A DNA stretch of 64,000 nt from JAGTVG01 sp963820995 (GCA_963820995.1 CAWGCL010000013.1:62001-126000), one strand, 5' to 3'. Counted from the stretch's first letter, positions 1-11,880 are shown. Translations and numbers: made by a program. Notes: generated from the sequence alone by a model not told the origin.

Positions 1-798
1 CTTTTGAGTCAAAAGAGAAGGCAAATTTTGGAATCTCTCTAGTTCGACTCAGATATGAATTATTGAAATGGAACCAGTGCAAGTCGTTCAGGAAAGCTGA
101 TGGTGTTATTTTTCTGAGTGATTATTCGTTGAGATTGATCGGTCATGTATGTGGTAAAGTGAAAAGTCAAAAGGTAATTCCTCATGGAGTGTCAGACATT
201 TTCAGAGTTGAAAAAACGGATTTAAAATCTAATGATCCATGTATAAATATTTTGTATGTTTCAATCATCAATTTCTACAAACACCAGGATAAAGTAGTAA
301 AAGCCATTTACAAACTTCTAGACATGGGTTATGATGTTAAATTAACTTTAGTCGGACCCTCATATTTGCCGGCTTTAAAAGCACTTGAAAAGGTAATCAA
401 CGGACGTCCCGAGTATAAGTGATAGAATTGCCATAATTGATAAAGTTCAATACGAAAGTTTGCCGGAATATTACCGGAGTAGTGATATTTTCGTCTTCGC
501 CTCTTCCTGTGAAACCTTTGGCATGATTCTTCTTGAAGCCATGGCTTGCGGATCAGCTATTGCATGCTCCAGTCTTAGCTCCATGAAAGAAGTCGCCGGA
601 GATGCGGCGATCTATTTTAATCCTCTTGAAATTGAAGAAATAGTTGAGGCTTTACAAAAGTATCTGAAAGATCCGGAGTTGAGAAAAAAGATGTCTGATA
701 AAGCATTATCCCGTTCGTCTGAGTTCACCTGGGAAAAATGTTCCAAAGAGACATTTTCATACTTATCCGAAATATATGATCTGTACTCATCAAATTGA
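1..798 (+). CDS. Glycosyltransferase family 4, 5'-truncated, one frameshift
   Basis: C-terminal part of a GT-B fold glycosyltransferase that probably adds a sugar to a lipid-linked repeat unit at the cytoplasmic face. The reading frame is open to the left window edge, so the start lies outside. Visible family features are ADGVIFLSDYS and VIPHGVS in the first part and SSDIFVFASSCETFGMILLEA, the GT4 nucleotide-sugar-binding E-x7-E region, in the second. The frame changes near 408-423, next to a CCC run. Reading across it gives a continuous GRP-SISDRIAIIDKV-type sequence, so a single-base error is likely. The stop is only 14 bases before asnB, which suggests one operon. The family call is firm; donor and acceptor are unknown. 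Confidence 0.85.
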
Positions 799-812
799 AT
801 CATAAATAATCC

Positions 813-2709
813 ATGTGTGGAATTTTTGGGGCTATTGGGAATTTTGATCTTGAGGTCTTCAAGGAGGCAGTCAAAATAATATCGCACCGGGGACCGGATG
901 ATGAAGGGATATATATTAAGGATCAAATTGCTCTAGGTCACCGACGCCTTTCCATCATGGATACCTCTGATTCTGCTCATCAACCCATGATCTCATCGGA
1001 CGGGAGGTTTATTATCACTTATAATGGTGAGATATACAACCACCTTGAACTAAGAAGGCGAATAAAGAATAAATATACATTTCATTCTACAGGTGATACA
1101 GAGACATTGTTAAATGCCTATATTGAATATGGTGATGAAGTATTTAGCATGCTGAATGGAATTTTTGCCTTAGCTATTTATGATTCTGTAGAAAATCAAA
1201 TCACCTTAGCACGGGACCACTTTGGCGTAAAACCACTTTATTATTACATCGATTCAGAAAAATTTTTGTTCGGTAGTGAAATTAAATCCATTAATCTTTT
1301 TCCCATTGACCGAACCCTGAATTTTGAAGCAATATTTGATTATCTGCGGTTTTTGTATGCTCCATTCGCAAATACACCTTTTAAAAATGTGAGAAAACTG
1401 GAGCCAGGTAATTTTATGACCTTCAAAACCAACGATTTTGGTAATTACACAAAAAATAAGTTTTACGAGATACCATACAATGGAGACTATCAGATCAATA
1501 AAGAAAATATTGCAATCAACGAACTAGATCGTTTGTTATCTGAATCGGTTTCCAGGCAGATGATGTCTGATGTACCTATAGGTTATTTTTTATCGGGAGG
1601 CCTGGATTCAAGCGCTGTAGTGGCAATGGCCAGGAAGAGCCGTCCAGGTGCAGAAATGGAATGTTTCTCTATTGATACGTCCAAGTATGGCGACTATGAT
1701 GGATTTTCGAATGATCTCAGTTATGCCAGAATCGTAGCGGATAAATTTGAGTGTAATCTTAATGTAATTGAAGCCAATAGCGATATTCTTAATTCTTTTG
1801 AACGTATGGTTTGGAATCTGGATGAACCGCAAACTGATCCGGCATCGCTTCATGTTGAAAGGATCTCCAGTAAAGCCCGGGAAATGGGGATTAAAGTATT
1901 GCTGGGTGGTACAGGTGGAGATGATGTATTTTCAGGTTATCGAAGGCACCAGGCCTTGTATTATGAAAAATATATTAAACTGGTTGCCAGCAAGCATTAA
2001 AAAGAAATTGGCTGAATATGGACGGAAGGTAAATAATAATAATGCTTCTTCAAGAAGGATGGGAAAAATATTGTCAAATCTGGACCTGAATACTTCTGAT
2101 CGCTTATTTAATTATCATATGTGGCTACCGGAAGAAACAGCCTCGGATCTACTACATGATAACATCAAAGAAAAGATCAGGAATTATGATCCCCGGGATC
2201 TGTTTATGAATATGTTAGATAGTATTCCTGATGAATCTTCCTGGTTAAACAAAATGCTTTACTGGGAACAGAATAGCTATTTAGTTGATAACAACCTGAA
2301 TTATATGGATAAATCAGGAATGGCAGGAAGTATAGAAACCAGAGTGCCTTTTTTAGATGTAGAACTGGTCAATTTTGCCTCCAGATTGGATCCTGATTTT
2401 AAGCTAAAGGGCATGACAACCAAATACTTGCTTAGAAAAATGATGGAGCAATACCTGCCAAAAAAAATTGTATATCGTCCAAAAACCGGATTTGGGGCTC
2501 CTGTTCGTAAATGGATCCGGGAAGATATGAATGAAATGGTAGGCGACCTTTTATCTGAGGGTAATATCAGGAAAAGAAATATATTTAATGCTTCAACTGT
2601 TGCCAAACTTATTGAGGAGAATAGAAAAGGGAGGATTGACGCATCTTACACAATTTGGGCATTACTGGCAATAGAGGTATGGATGCAGCTATTTATTGAT
2701 CATTCCTGA
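813..2709 (+). CDS. asnB: Asparagine synthase (glutamine-hydrolysing), one frameshift
   Basis: Class B asparagine synthetase. The protein begins MCGIFGAIG with the Cys2 nucleophile of the N-terminal glutaminase domain and contains SHRGPDDEG and YNGEIYNH. The C-terminal synthetase domain shows the PP-loop SGGLDSSAV and GGTGGDDVFSGY. The frame changes at about 1975-1990 (near KYIKL), after which the C-terminal helices continue (YMDKSGMAGSIETRVPFLD). Length with the break repaired is about 630 residues, normal for the family. AsnB-like enzymes inside polysaccharide loci often amidate sugar carboxylates or uronic acids rather than making asparagine for the cell; that role is inferred from context only. 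Confidence 0.9.
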
Positions 2710-2776
2710 AATTAATTTTTATTTGAACAATGAGGCGATCTAATCAAATTTGAGTGATATAATCTGAACTGCAAGT

Positions 2777-3661
2777 ATGACCATTAAAGAATATATAGAG
2801 GAATTATATATTAATAGTCTTATAGTCCTTGTAAGAATTTTATCTAATCTGGGAGGATACAGAATAGCACTCAAATTATATCCTTTTAACTCGTCTTTTT
2901 TTTCTGGTGTGCAACTTAAAAGAAAGTATCTCAATAAAAATTACGGATTATCAATTCAGCTTAACTCTAAAGATCTTATTGATCATAAAATATTGTTTAC
3001 TGGTGTTTACGAAAAGGATACGAACAGGATATTGACAGAATATATTAAGGAAGGAGATTTGGTTATTGAAGCAGGGGCAAATAGTGGAACTGAAACCCTG
3101 TTAATTTCAAGGTTAGTAGGAAATGATGGGAAAGTTTTCGCATTTGAACCTGTTCCTCATGTATTTGACAAATTGAGTCTGAATCTAAAACTCAACAGGA
3201 TCAGTAACGTTGAATCATACAATATCGCCTTGGGAAATAGCAATGATAAGATCCCCTTTCAAATTAATTCAATTAACCATCCTAATCAGGGGATGGGAAC
3301 TAAATTAAATATCGATTTCAAAAATGGTGAAAAAATATATGTGAGGCAAAGAACATTGGATTCTTTATGGGAATCAAAATGTTTTAATGAAAGCATCTCA
3401 TTTCTAAAAATGGATATTCAAGGTAGTGAATTTGATCTGCTGAAAGGTGCGACAAAGGTTTTAGCCAACAGCAGACCTAAAATATTTCTGGAAGCAAGCA
3501 AAAGTTGGAGCAACTTAAAATCCATTTATGATCTTTTAATTACATATGATTATTCTATTTTTTTAGTCAATGGGAATCATAATAAAATGATTGAAATCAG
3601 TCCAAATAAATTATTAGAAGGGAATTGGCTTGCCATTCATAAAAAAGATAGTGTCCACTGA
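2777..3661 (+). CDS. FkbM family SAM-dependent methyltransferase
   Basis: A 294-residue intact gene. The SAM-binding motif I appears as GDLVIEAGANSGTET, followed by the acidic motif VFAFEPVP and the FkbM signature LKMDIQGSEFDLLKGA. Members of this family O-methylate sugars or polyketides, and in polysaccharide loci they usually methylate a glycan hydroxyl. The first ~90 residues are not recognisable beyond an N-terminal helical extension. It sits between asnB and the bi-domain oxidoreductase on the same strand. It is one of the few genes in the first 14 kb with an unbroken frame. Confidence 0.88.
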   Translation: MTIKEYIEELYINSLIVLVRILSNLGGYRIALKLYPFNSSFFSGVQLKRKYLNKNYGLSIQLNSKDLIDHKILFTGVYEKDTNRILTEYIKEGDLVIEAGANSGTETLLISRLVGNDGKVFAFEPVPHVFDKLSLNLKLNRISNVESYNIALGNSNDKIPFQINSINHPNQGMGTKLNIDFKNGEKIYVRQRTLDSLWESKCFNESISFLKMDIQGSEFDLLKGATKVLANSRPKIFLEASKSWSNLKSIYDLLITYDYSIFLVNGNHNKMIEISPNKLLEGNWLAIHKKDSVH

Positions 3662-3703
3662 CACAATAAAGCATATAAATTATAATTCCAATATATTAAT
3701 AAT

Positions 3704-5822
3704 ATGAAACAAATCCTTCAAGATCTTAAAATGCGGAAGAACATGGTTGGAGGAAATGCCTGTACCCAGTCCGCAATACGGTGAAGTTTTGGTTAAGACC
3801 AAATATTCTCTGGTCAGCCTGGGCACTGAACGTATGCTGGTTGAATTTGGTAAGGCGGGTTGGATAGAGAAGGCAAGACAACAACCTGATAAGGTGAAGA
3901 TGGTAATAGACAAGGTGAAAACTGATGGACTAAAAACTACTATTGATGCGGTAAAGAATAAGCTTGATCAGCCAATACCTCTCGGTTATTGTAATGTCGG
4001 GGAAGTTGTTGAGGTGGGTAATGACGTCTCTGAATTTAAGATCGGGGATCGTGTAGTTTCCAATGGAGCACATGCTGAATATGTATCAGTAGCTAAAAAC
4101 CTCGTGGCCTCCATCCCGGAAGAGGTTCCGGATATTGATGCAGCTTTCACCGTAATTGGCTCCATCGGTCTTCAAGGTATCCGCTTATTGAATCCTTCTT
4201 TCGGCGATAGAGTGGTTGTGATCGGATTGGGCCTAATAGGGTTGATTTCAGCTCAGTTACTCCAGGCTAATGGGTGTAAGGTTATAGCTTATGATCTTGA
4301 TGAAGGTAAAGTAAATATTGCAAAAAAACTTGGCATTGAGGCATTCACAAGTGATAAACGCACCGATCCTGTTGATTACGTGATCTCAGCTACAGGGAAT
4401 GATGGGGCGGATAGAGTGCTTATCACGGCTTCAGCAAAAACAAACCAGATCATCTCCGATGCAGCCCGAATGAGCAGGAAAAGAGGACATATTGTTCTGG
4501 TGGGCGTAGTAGGCCTGAATATTTCCAGGGCAGATTTCTATGAGAAGGAGTTGACTTTTCAGGTTTCAAGTTCCTACGGGCCGGGGAGATATGACCCGGA
4601 ATATGAGGCCAAAGGTATCGATTACCCGAAAGCTTTTGTTCCCTGGACAGCAAAGCGGAATTTCGAGGCTGTGCTGGAAGCAATCCGGTCTGATCAACTA
4701 AATGTGAAATCACTGATCACTGAAACCGTAAAGTTGGCGAATTTTGAGTCTATCTATAGCCAACTGGATAAATCTCATTCAATCGCTTCTATTATTGAAT
4801 ATGATGCGGAAGCTGCGGAGACGAAAAATATAAAAGTCCATGAGGATCGAAATTTTAATTCTCAAATACCGGTAATTGGAATAATCGGAGCTGGAAACTT
4901 TACCAGTATGACGCTTTTACCTGCCTTGAGAAAATTCAACCCTCAAATTCAATCAATAGCTGGTGCATCCGGAATCCATGCCAAAATATTAGCCCGGAAG
5001 TACCAAATCACGGATTGTACATCCGATTATCATGATATACTAAAGAATGCTGCAATCAATCTTGTCCTGATTACGACAAGGCATAACCTTCATGCCAAAA
5101 TGGTTACAGAGAGTCTGAAGGCTGGGAAAAATGTGTTTGTTGAAAAGCCGCTCGCATTAAATATGGAGGAATTAGAAGGCATCGTTAAGGCGTACGATTC
5201 CTCTGAAGGATCACTTACTGTTGGATATAACCGGAGATTTTCACCTCACACTGAGGCAATAAAAGAATTTCTTAAAGATGAAGATCCGGTAAATATTATT
5301 GCTACGATGAATGCTGGTTTTATTCCTCCTGAATCCTGGGTCCAGGATCCGGAAATTGGCGGGGGACGGATTATTGGAGAGGCTTGCCACTATTTCGACC
5401 TGATGATCTTCCTGACCGGAAGTAAAATATCTAAGGTATGTATGAGTGCTTTGGGTCAAAATCCTGATAAAAATACTGATAACGCTTCAATACTATTGAA
5501 ATTTGAAAACGGTAGTCAGGGGACCATCAATTATTTCAGCAATGGTGCCAAGTCCTATTCGAAGGAGCGTATAGAAGTATATTCAAGACACAGAACATTC
5601 GTTATTGACAATTTCAGGAAAACGGAGGGATATGGTGCAAAAGGATTTAAAACTCTGAAAACTAAAATTGACAAAGGCCATAAGGAACAGTTCAAACAAT
5701 TATTGAGCAAGCATAATTCAGGAAACGGACCAATCATACCCCTAAATGAGCTGGTTAATTCTTCCAAAGCCAGTTTTGCTGCCCTGGACTCGTTGATAAA
5801 GGGAGAGTGGGTGAAGATATAA
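3704..5822 (+). CDS. Bi-domain oxidoreductase (zinc-type alcohol dehydrogenase + Gfo/Idh/MocA), frameshift near start
   Basis: Fusion of two NAD(P)-dependent oxidoreductase domains, typical of polysaccharide loci that also carry a heparinase II/III-like gene. The N-terminal half is a medium-chain dehydrogenase (VPSPQYGEVLVK, then the Rossmann motif VVIGLGLIGLISAQLL). The C-terminal half is a Gfo/Idh/MocA domain (IGIIGAGNF, catalytic EKPLALN, GEACHYFDL). I place the start at ATG 3704 (MKQILQDLK) because it matches the family N-terminus; the frame then changes at about 3728-3735 in an AAAA run and continues as GRTWLEEMPVP. The Zn-ligand cysteines of classical alcohol dehydrogenases are not evident. 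The substrate is probably a nucleotide or lipid-linked sugar, unproven. Confidence 0.87.
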
Positions 5823-7792
5823 TTGAAAAGGCTTTATTACAATATTATTTTATTCTTTCATATACTCAATAATATGGGCGTAGAGTATGTGTTTTATCGC
5901 GGATGGTATGTGTTTTTGAAGGTAAGTGGTTTGATAAAGGTGAAGTTCCCCACTAAAAGCAGAAGTATTCAGGCACACCTGACAGGTACACGCAGGAGGA
6001 GGATCTAACACTAATGATTCTTATATCAAGAACGATAACAGACATTCAAGATATATGGAAGGCCAGGATTAGTGGGCATATTTTCCGACCAAAGGAAGAG
6101 CTCGCAATACCAGGCTTAAAAAATATTGCTTTGAAGGAAGTAGGAGAGAAGATTTTAAATGGTGAATTATTTTATTTCAATAACCAATGGATCTGGCTGG
6201 GCAAGAATTATGACTGGGTAACGAATTCAAAAACCAATTATTCCTACAGTATTTCACAACACTGGTCTGAAATTAATGAACTTGATCAAAGTGCGGGTGA
6301 TATCAAGTATGTATGGGAAAAATCAAGATTTTCATATTTAGTGACCTTAATCCGATATGACTATCATTTTGGAATTGATTGCAGTAAATATGCAATTGAT
6401 GAAATCCTTTCCTGGATAGAACAAAATCCTGTAAATCGCGGACCAAACTGGGTGTGTAGCCAGGAAATAAGTTTGCGGCTTTTAAACTGGTATTTTGTCC
6501 TTTATTACTATAAGAACCATGCGAACTTGACTACTGACACTTTTGAACGAATCCTTCAATCGATTTACGATCAGATCCTTCACGTATATTCAAATATTAA
6601 ATTTTCGCTTAAAACTGTTCGTAACAACCACGCATTAACTGAATCCTTACTTTTATACATTTCAGGACATCTTTTCCCATTTTTCCGGGAAGCCGATACA
6701 TGGAAGCAAAAAGGGAAAAAATGGTTTGAACAGGAGATTGCCTATCAGATCTATGATGATGGAAGTTATATTCAGTACTCGATGAACTATCACAGGGTAA
6801 CGATTCAATTACTCACACTGGGAATATTATTTGCTGAAGAAGCAGAAGATCCTTTAGATCAGGTAGTCTATGATAAAGCGAAGAGATCTCTCAACTTTAT
6901 TTTCCAGCTTCATAACAAGGATTTTGGATATCTTCCAAACTATGGACACAATGATGGTGCATTATTTTTTCCACTTAACGATCTGAAGTACCCGGATTAT
7001 CGTCCACAATTGAATGCATTACATTATGCCTTGTATAAAAAACATTTATATGAAGATCCGAAAGTCCAGGAAGATGCCTTCTGGTTTGGTGCAGATTCGA
7101 CCGTTACAGAAGCGTGTGTTAAGCTAAGCTCAACAAACAAATTTATGGATTCGGGGTATTTTACGTATCGTGACGATCAGACATTTACCTTTATACGGTG
7201 TGGCAATCATAAAAATCGTCCAGGACAAGCTGATAATCTTCATCTTGACATTAGCCTGAATGAAAAGCCTTTATTTCGTGATGGTGGAACCTATCAATAT
7301 AATGCCGATCGTAAGGATATTGAATATTTCTTTGGTACCAGATCGCATAATACCGTCATGTTGGGTGAATCTGATCAGATGAAGAAATCAGGACGGTTTA
7401 TATGGTTGTACTGGACTCAAGCCGACCTGGCAAAACTGGATGAAGATGATAAATGGATTGTGTTTGAAGGGAGAATTAAAGCCTTCAGACATATTGGGAA
7501 GAATATCTTCCATCATAGGATTGTCAGAAAAAAGAAAAATGAACTTTACTGGGAAGTGGAAGACCGGATACTAAATAAACCAGCCGGGAAAGATATGAAC
7601 CAGGTATGGCACCCGAATCCAGATCTTTTGGATCAAATTGATATATCTGCCCAGGATGAGAATAATGAATCAATTCCAGTAAAAATACATGAAGGGATGT
7701 TTGCGCCTGGTTATGGGATAAAGGAGCAGGTGCCGGAAATGATGTTTTCCACAAATGGAGATTGTATCAAAACTGTAATCCAGGTGCCTTGA
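5823..7792 (+). CDS. Heparinase II/III family protein, one frameshift
   Basis: Polysaccharide lyase-like protein with an N-terminal alpha/alpha toroid and a C-terminal beta-sandwich (HNKDFGYLPNYGHNDGA, NRPGQADNLHLDI). The toroid contains NNHALTESLLLY and a Tyr-rich IQYSMNYHR segment, both around the usual active site. The start is TTG at 5823, directly abutting the TAA of the preceding gene, because KRLYYNI matches the conserved family N-terminus. The frame changes around 5985-6010 in a GGAGGAGGA tract, and the remaining 592 residues are uninterrupted. No signal peptide is evident. Together with the bi-domain oxidoreductase and the next glycosyltransferase it forms a recurring trio, so it may trim or modify a uronic-acid-containing glycan. 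Confidence 0.85.
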
Positions 7793-9045
7793 ATATTCTG
7801 CTAATACATCAGTTTTTCCTGGAAAAGGATGAAGGCGGGGGCTCGCGCTTTAACGAAATGGCTTCTATATGGGCTGATAAAGGGCATCAAATCACCGTCC
7901 TTGCCGGAATGGTACATTATAATACGGGCTTAAAAAATGAGAAGTATAAGAGAAAATTTTTCCTTCGGGAAACATATGCTGATCGGATTGAAGTTATCCG
8001 CTGTCATGTATCTGAGGCATACAACAAGAATTTTTTAGGTCGCTTCTGGGGATATCTCTCTTTTACTTTTTATAGTACATGGGCAGGATTATTTAAAACC
8101 AAAGGAAAATTTGACCTGATTCTGGCTACATCTCCTCCTTTGTTCACTGGTTTGTCTGCAATGATCCTGTCCTTCTTTAAAAAAACGCAATATGTTTTCG
8201 AAGTTCGTGATCTATGGCCTGAATCCGCTATCGATGCGGGGGTGTTAAAAAATAAATTGATCATCCGTTTATCCTACTGGCTTGAATCCCTGATCTATAA
8301 AAAAGCCAGAAAAATAAATGTTCTGACACCAGCATTCCGGGAAAAATTAATAAATCAAAAAAGAATTCTGCCTGAGAAGATTATATATATACCCAACGGA
8401 GCGGATTTCTCCCAGGCGGAATATATTTCTGATACATTCAACAAGACTAAATTCCGAAAAGACCAAGATCTGCCGGATGATGATTTTATTATAATCTATG
8501 TTGGAGCCCATGGACTGGTCAACGGTCTTGATCTTGTCATTGAGGCAGCTCGTCAGCTTCAGAATTCTCCAGTACTTTTTCTTTTGATCGGTACCGGCAT
8601 GGAAAAAAGAAAATTACAGGAACAAGTGGTCAGTAACGGCATCGAAAATATCCGGTTTCTTGATCCGGTTCCTAAAAGTGAGGTTTATAAGTACATCCTG
8701 GCCTCAGATGCAGGGATGTCCATATTGATCAAAGCCGATACCTTTAAAACCATATATTCAAACAAAACCTTTGATTATATGTCATGCAAAAAGCCTATTT
8801 TAATGGCTATTGACGGCATTTCCAGAGACATGGTTGAAACAGCAGATTGTGGCTTGTTCGTTGAACCGGATAACTCTGAAGATTTCGCCAGGAAAATCAG
8901 AATATATCTGAAAGACCGGGCTCTCGCAAGGAAACACGGCGAAAATGGATACACCTTTGCAAAAAAGCATTTCAACCGGAAGGATCTGGCATAGGAATAT
9001 TTGGAGGAATTAGAGAAGATTGTTGATAGAAAAAGTGCAAAATAA
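7789..9045 (+). CDS. Glycosyltransferase family 4 (WcaI-like), in-frame TAG near the end
   Basis: GT-B glycosyltransferase with the N-terminal signature NILLIHQFFLEKDEGGGSRFNEM, a glycine-rich loop, and the C-terminal donor-binding domain (IIYVGAHGLVNGLDL, KTFDYMSCKKPILMA). The best start is TTG at 7789, which overlaps the preceding TGA as TTGA and restores the family N-terminus. An earlier in-frame TTG at 7762 would lie inside the upstream gene. A TAG codon occurs at 8992, yet the frame continues for 16 plausible residues (EYLEELEKIVDRKSAK) to a TAA at 9043 that overlaps the next ATG as TAATG. I take 9045 as the ancestral end and the TAG as a mutation or base error. Confidence 0.87.
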
Positions 9046-9660
9046 TGTATCAAAAGATTTTTAAGCCCGCTTATCGATGTATTGCTTTCAACCTGATCCT
9101 TCTGATCATTTCCTCCCCAATCCTGCTGACTTACTTCCCTGTTTCTGATGATTGCCAACAGGGGAAGTGTTTTTTTCGTTCAACCTCGCCCAGGAAAAGA
9201 CCAGCGGATATTCAAGCTTGTAAAATTCAAGACCATGAATAACCAGAAAGATAGCGATGGGGATCTCCTGCCTGATGCAGACAGGTTAACAGGTGTTGGG
9301 AAAATGATCCGTAAATTATCTGTGGATGAACTTCCACAGCTTATCAATGTGATAAAAGGCGACATGTCGTTGATTGGCCCAAGACCATGGTTGGTTGAAT
9401 ACCTCCCTTGTACAATGATTTTCAGATACGCCGCCATGAAGTAAAGCCTGGCATTACAGGCTGGGCGCAGGTAAATGGGCGTAATGCACTTTCGTGGGAT
9501 AAACGATTTGAATATGATGTATATTATGTTGATCATATTTCTTTTGGCCTGGATGTTAAGATCTTCTTCCTGACCATCTGGAATATATAACCGGACGGGA
9601 AAAGGAAATTAGTGGCGAAAAGCTCAGTAAACTATGACAAAGTTTTTCACAGGTAAAATA
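9045..9660 (+). CDS. PglC/WcaJ-type phosphoglycosyltransferase, multiple frameshifts
   Basis: Small monotopic phosphoglycosyltransferase that moves a sugar-1-phosphate from UDP to undecaprenyl phosphate, the first membrane step of glycan assembly. The sequence shows the N-terminal re-entrant helix (LILLIISSPILL), PRPGKDQRIFKLVKFKTM, DELPQLINVIKGDMSLIGPRP and PGITGWAQVNGR, in the family order. The gene is broken about four times: near 9120-9147, at 9400-9412 in a CCC run, at 9585-9592, and at about 9630-9640. After each break the expected family sequence resumes, for example ITGREKEISGEKLSK past 9590. The exact 3' end is uncertain. It lies directly upstream of the PglD-like gene, which fits a bacillosamine-1-phosphate transferase. 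Confidence 0.85.
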
Positions 9661-9690
9661 ACAATGATAGAAATCTTAATCAATAATAAA

Positions 9691-10298
9691 ATGATAATAT
9701 ATGGCGCCAGCGGTCATGCAAAAGTGATCATCGATTGCCTAATGGCCCAGGGGCAATCATTAATGCGATATTCGATGACAATCCCAATGTCAAAAAATTA
9801 CTGAATTACAAGGTTATTCATCCTTATGATCCCGGCCTTTTCCCTGGAGCGGAAATGATTATGGCAATTGGAAACAATAAAATAAGAAAAAGAGTTGTTG
9901 AAAAAGTATCATCTTCCTATCGAATGCCACTTCCTATACTTCATCCGACCTCGATCATTTCAAAAAATGTTAAAATAGGAGGGGGAAGTGTGGTATTACA
10001 TAATTCCGTAATACAATCCACTTCAAAAATTGGCAAATATGTTATTGTCAATACTGCAGCTACAGTTGATCATGATTGCATTCTAGGTGATTTTGTGCAT
10101 GTCGCTCCAAATACAACATTATGTGGTGGTGTTTCTGTAGGTGAGGGCACCCTTGTCGGTGCCGGATCGGTAGTAATACCAACCGTCACGATTGGGAAAT
10201 GGTGTATAATAGGTGCCGGTGCAGTGATCATTGAAGATGTGCCGGATTATTCTCTGGTTGTTGGAAATCCGGGAAAAATTATTAAGAAATTACAATAA
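9691..10298 (+). CDS. NeuD/PglD-family sugar acetyltransferase, one frameshift
   Basis: Left-handed beta-helix acetyltransferase of about 200 residues that would N-acetylate the 4-amino group of a UDP-4-amino-4,6-dideoxy sugar with acetyl-CoA. The N-terminal Rossmann-like segment MIIYGASGHAKVIID starts at ATG 9691; the frame changes near 9750-9765 and continues as NAIFDDNPNVKKLL. Hexapeptide repeats follow (VNTAATVDHDCILGDFVHVAPN, GEGTLVGAGSVV, GKWCIIGAGAVI). The TVDHD histidine matches the catalytic base of PglD. Position between the PglC-like and PglE-like genes supports the bacillosamine assignment. A generic NeuD-type O-acetyltransferase is the main alternative. Confidence 0.86.
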
Positions 10299-10507
10299 AA
10301 GCTATTCGAAATATATTTAATTAAAACCGATCTTAATTTGTTACATTCAGTTTACTCTGACCGAATCGACATCAACTTATTAACCATTAATTATTAAATA
10401 ATTCTGATCTCGTCCAAATCAGGTTCCGATCCCCTTCTCTAAATAAGGAGGATAATCCCCCCTTCTTAATTCCTTAAATTTTATATCTTTACAAAAACAG
10501 GAAAGCT
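10299..10507. other. Intergenic region before the aminotransferase gene
   Basis: This 209-base stretch is AT-rich and has no open frame. Near its end (10484-10491) lies TATCTTTA, one base from the Bacteroidota -7 consensus TAnnTTTG, about 17 bases before the next start codon. A clear -33 TTG is not seen at the usual spacing. It may hold an internal promoter for the second half of the glycan locus. Confidence 0.35.
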
Positions 10508-11655
10508 ATGCCTGAAAAAAGAATTTATTTGTCTGCACCGGATGTTGGATCAAAAGAGAAAGATCTGGTCAATGAAGCATTTGAAACGAACTGGATTGCT
10601 CCCTTAGGGCCGCATGTCGATGCCTTTGAGGAAGAATTGTCCAATTATATAGGAGATGTGTCATGTGCTGTATTATCTTCCGGAACTGCTGCCATGCACC
10701 TTGCACTTCGAATTCTGGGTATTCAACAGGATGATGAAGTAATTTGCCAATCTTTCACGTTTTGCGGATCTGTAAATCCGGTACTTTATGAAAAGGCAAG
10801 GCCGGTATTTATTGACAGCGAGAAAGAATCCTGGAATATGGATCCCGGACTTCTTGAGGATTGTATCAGGGAACGGATCGAAGAGGGTAAAAAGCCGAAA
10901 GCCATCATATACGTACATCTTTATGGTATGCCGGCACGTATCGATGAAATCCTTGTCAATAGGGAACAACTATGATATCCCGGTCATTGAAGATGCTGCT
11001 GAGGCCCTCGGAGCGAAATATAATAACCAACAGGTTGGCAGTTTTGGATTAATGAGTATTCTCTCCTTCAATGGGAATAAAATCATTACAACAGGAGGAG
11101 GGGGAGCCTTCCTTGCGCATAATCCTGAGTTCACGCAAAAAGCCAGATTTCTGGCTACTCAAGCTCGGGATGAAGCGCCGCATTATCAACATTCTCAGAT
11201 CGGGTTTAATTACCGGATGAGTAATGTGGCCGCAGCGATCGGTCGTGGACAATTAATGGATCTGGATAACAAGGTAGAACGAAGAAGGCAGATTTTTTCT
11301 ATATATAAGGATGAATTAAAGGATTTTGAGAATATTGTTTTCCACAAAGAACCGGATTATGCCTTCTCAAACCGCTGGTTGACAACTGTCCTGATCGACT
11401 CATCAAAGTATCCCCGGATTAATCCCGGAAAGTATCCGATCTGCCCTCGAGAAAGAGAATATTGAATCCAGGCCACTATGGAAACCTATGCACATGCAAC
11501 CTTTATATCAGCATGCCAGATTTTATGGAAATGGTATTTCTGAATCTTTATTTAAAGATGGACTCTGCCTGCCATCCGGATCAGGGATGAGCGACCTGGA
11601 ACTTGAAAGAGTTATATCAACTTTAAAAAAATGTATCAAAAATCCGAAACGATAA
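10508..11655 (+). CDS. DegT/DnrJ/EryC1/StrS aminotransferase (PglE-like), two frameshifts
   Basis: PLP-dependent sugar aminotransferase that would convert a UDP-4-keto-6-deoxy sugar to the 4-amino sugar. Family features are NWIAPLGPHVDAFEEELSNY, SSGTAAMHLAL, VICQSFTFCGS, VIEDAAEALGAKY and the PLP lysine in SFNGNKIITTGGGGA. The frame changes at about 10950-10965 (GGG run) and again at about 11425-11460. Past the second break the sequence continues as ESRPLWKPMHMQPLY to a stop at 11655, giving about 382 residues, normal for the family. The C-terminal SRPLWKPMH motif is characteristic of the PglE/LegC subgroup. Neighbours on both sides belong to the same predicted pathway. Confidence 0.88.
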
Positions 11656-11880
11656 AAGTGAAGATTTGATGAAGTTAATTCTAATAATTCGTGTGAAATG
11701 TATAAAGAAGTGCGAATTTTTTTCATTTAAGTATTGAATCAATTCTTTAATCTTTTATATTAGCTATTGAAAATTTCCAAAACCTAATTAAACCTGAATC
11801 GAAATAATGTGTCGAATGTATGATATGATTCACAGTATTTTTTACGGGAGACATGTGAGTAAGGAACAACCAGCAACATT

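Noticed and set aside
8775..9158. 127-codon minus-strand ORF across the end of the glycosyltransferase
   Set aside because: Covers two supported plus-strand genes and has low-complexity composition without any domain.
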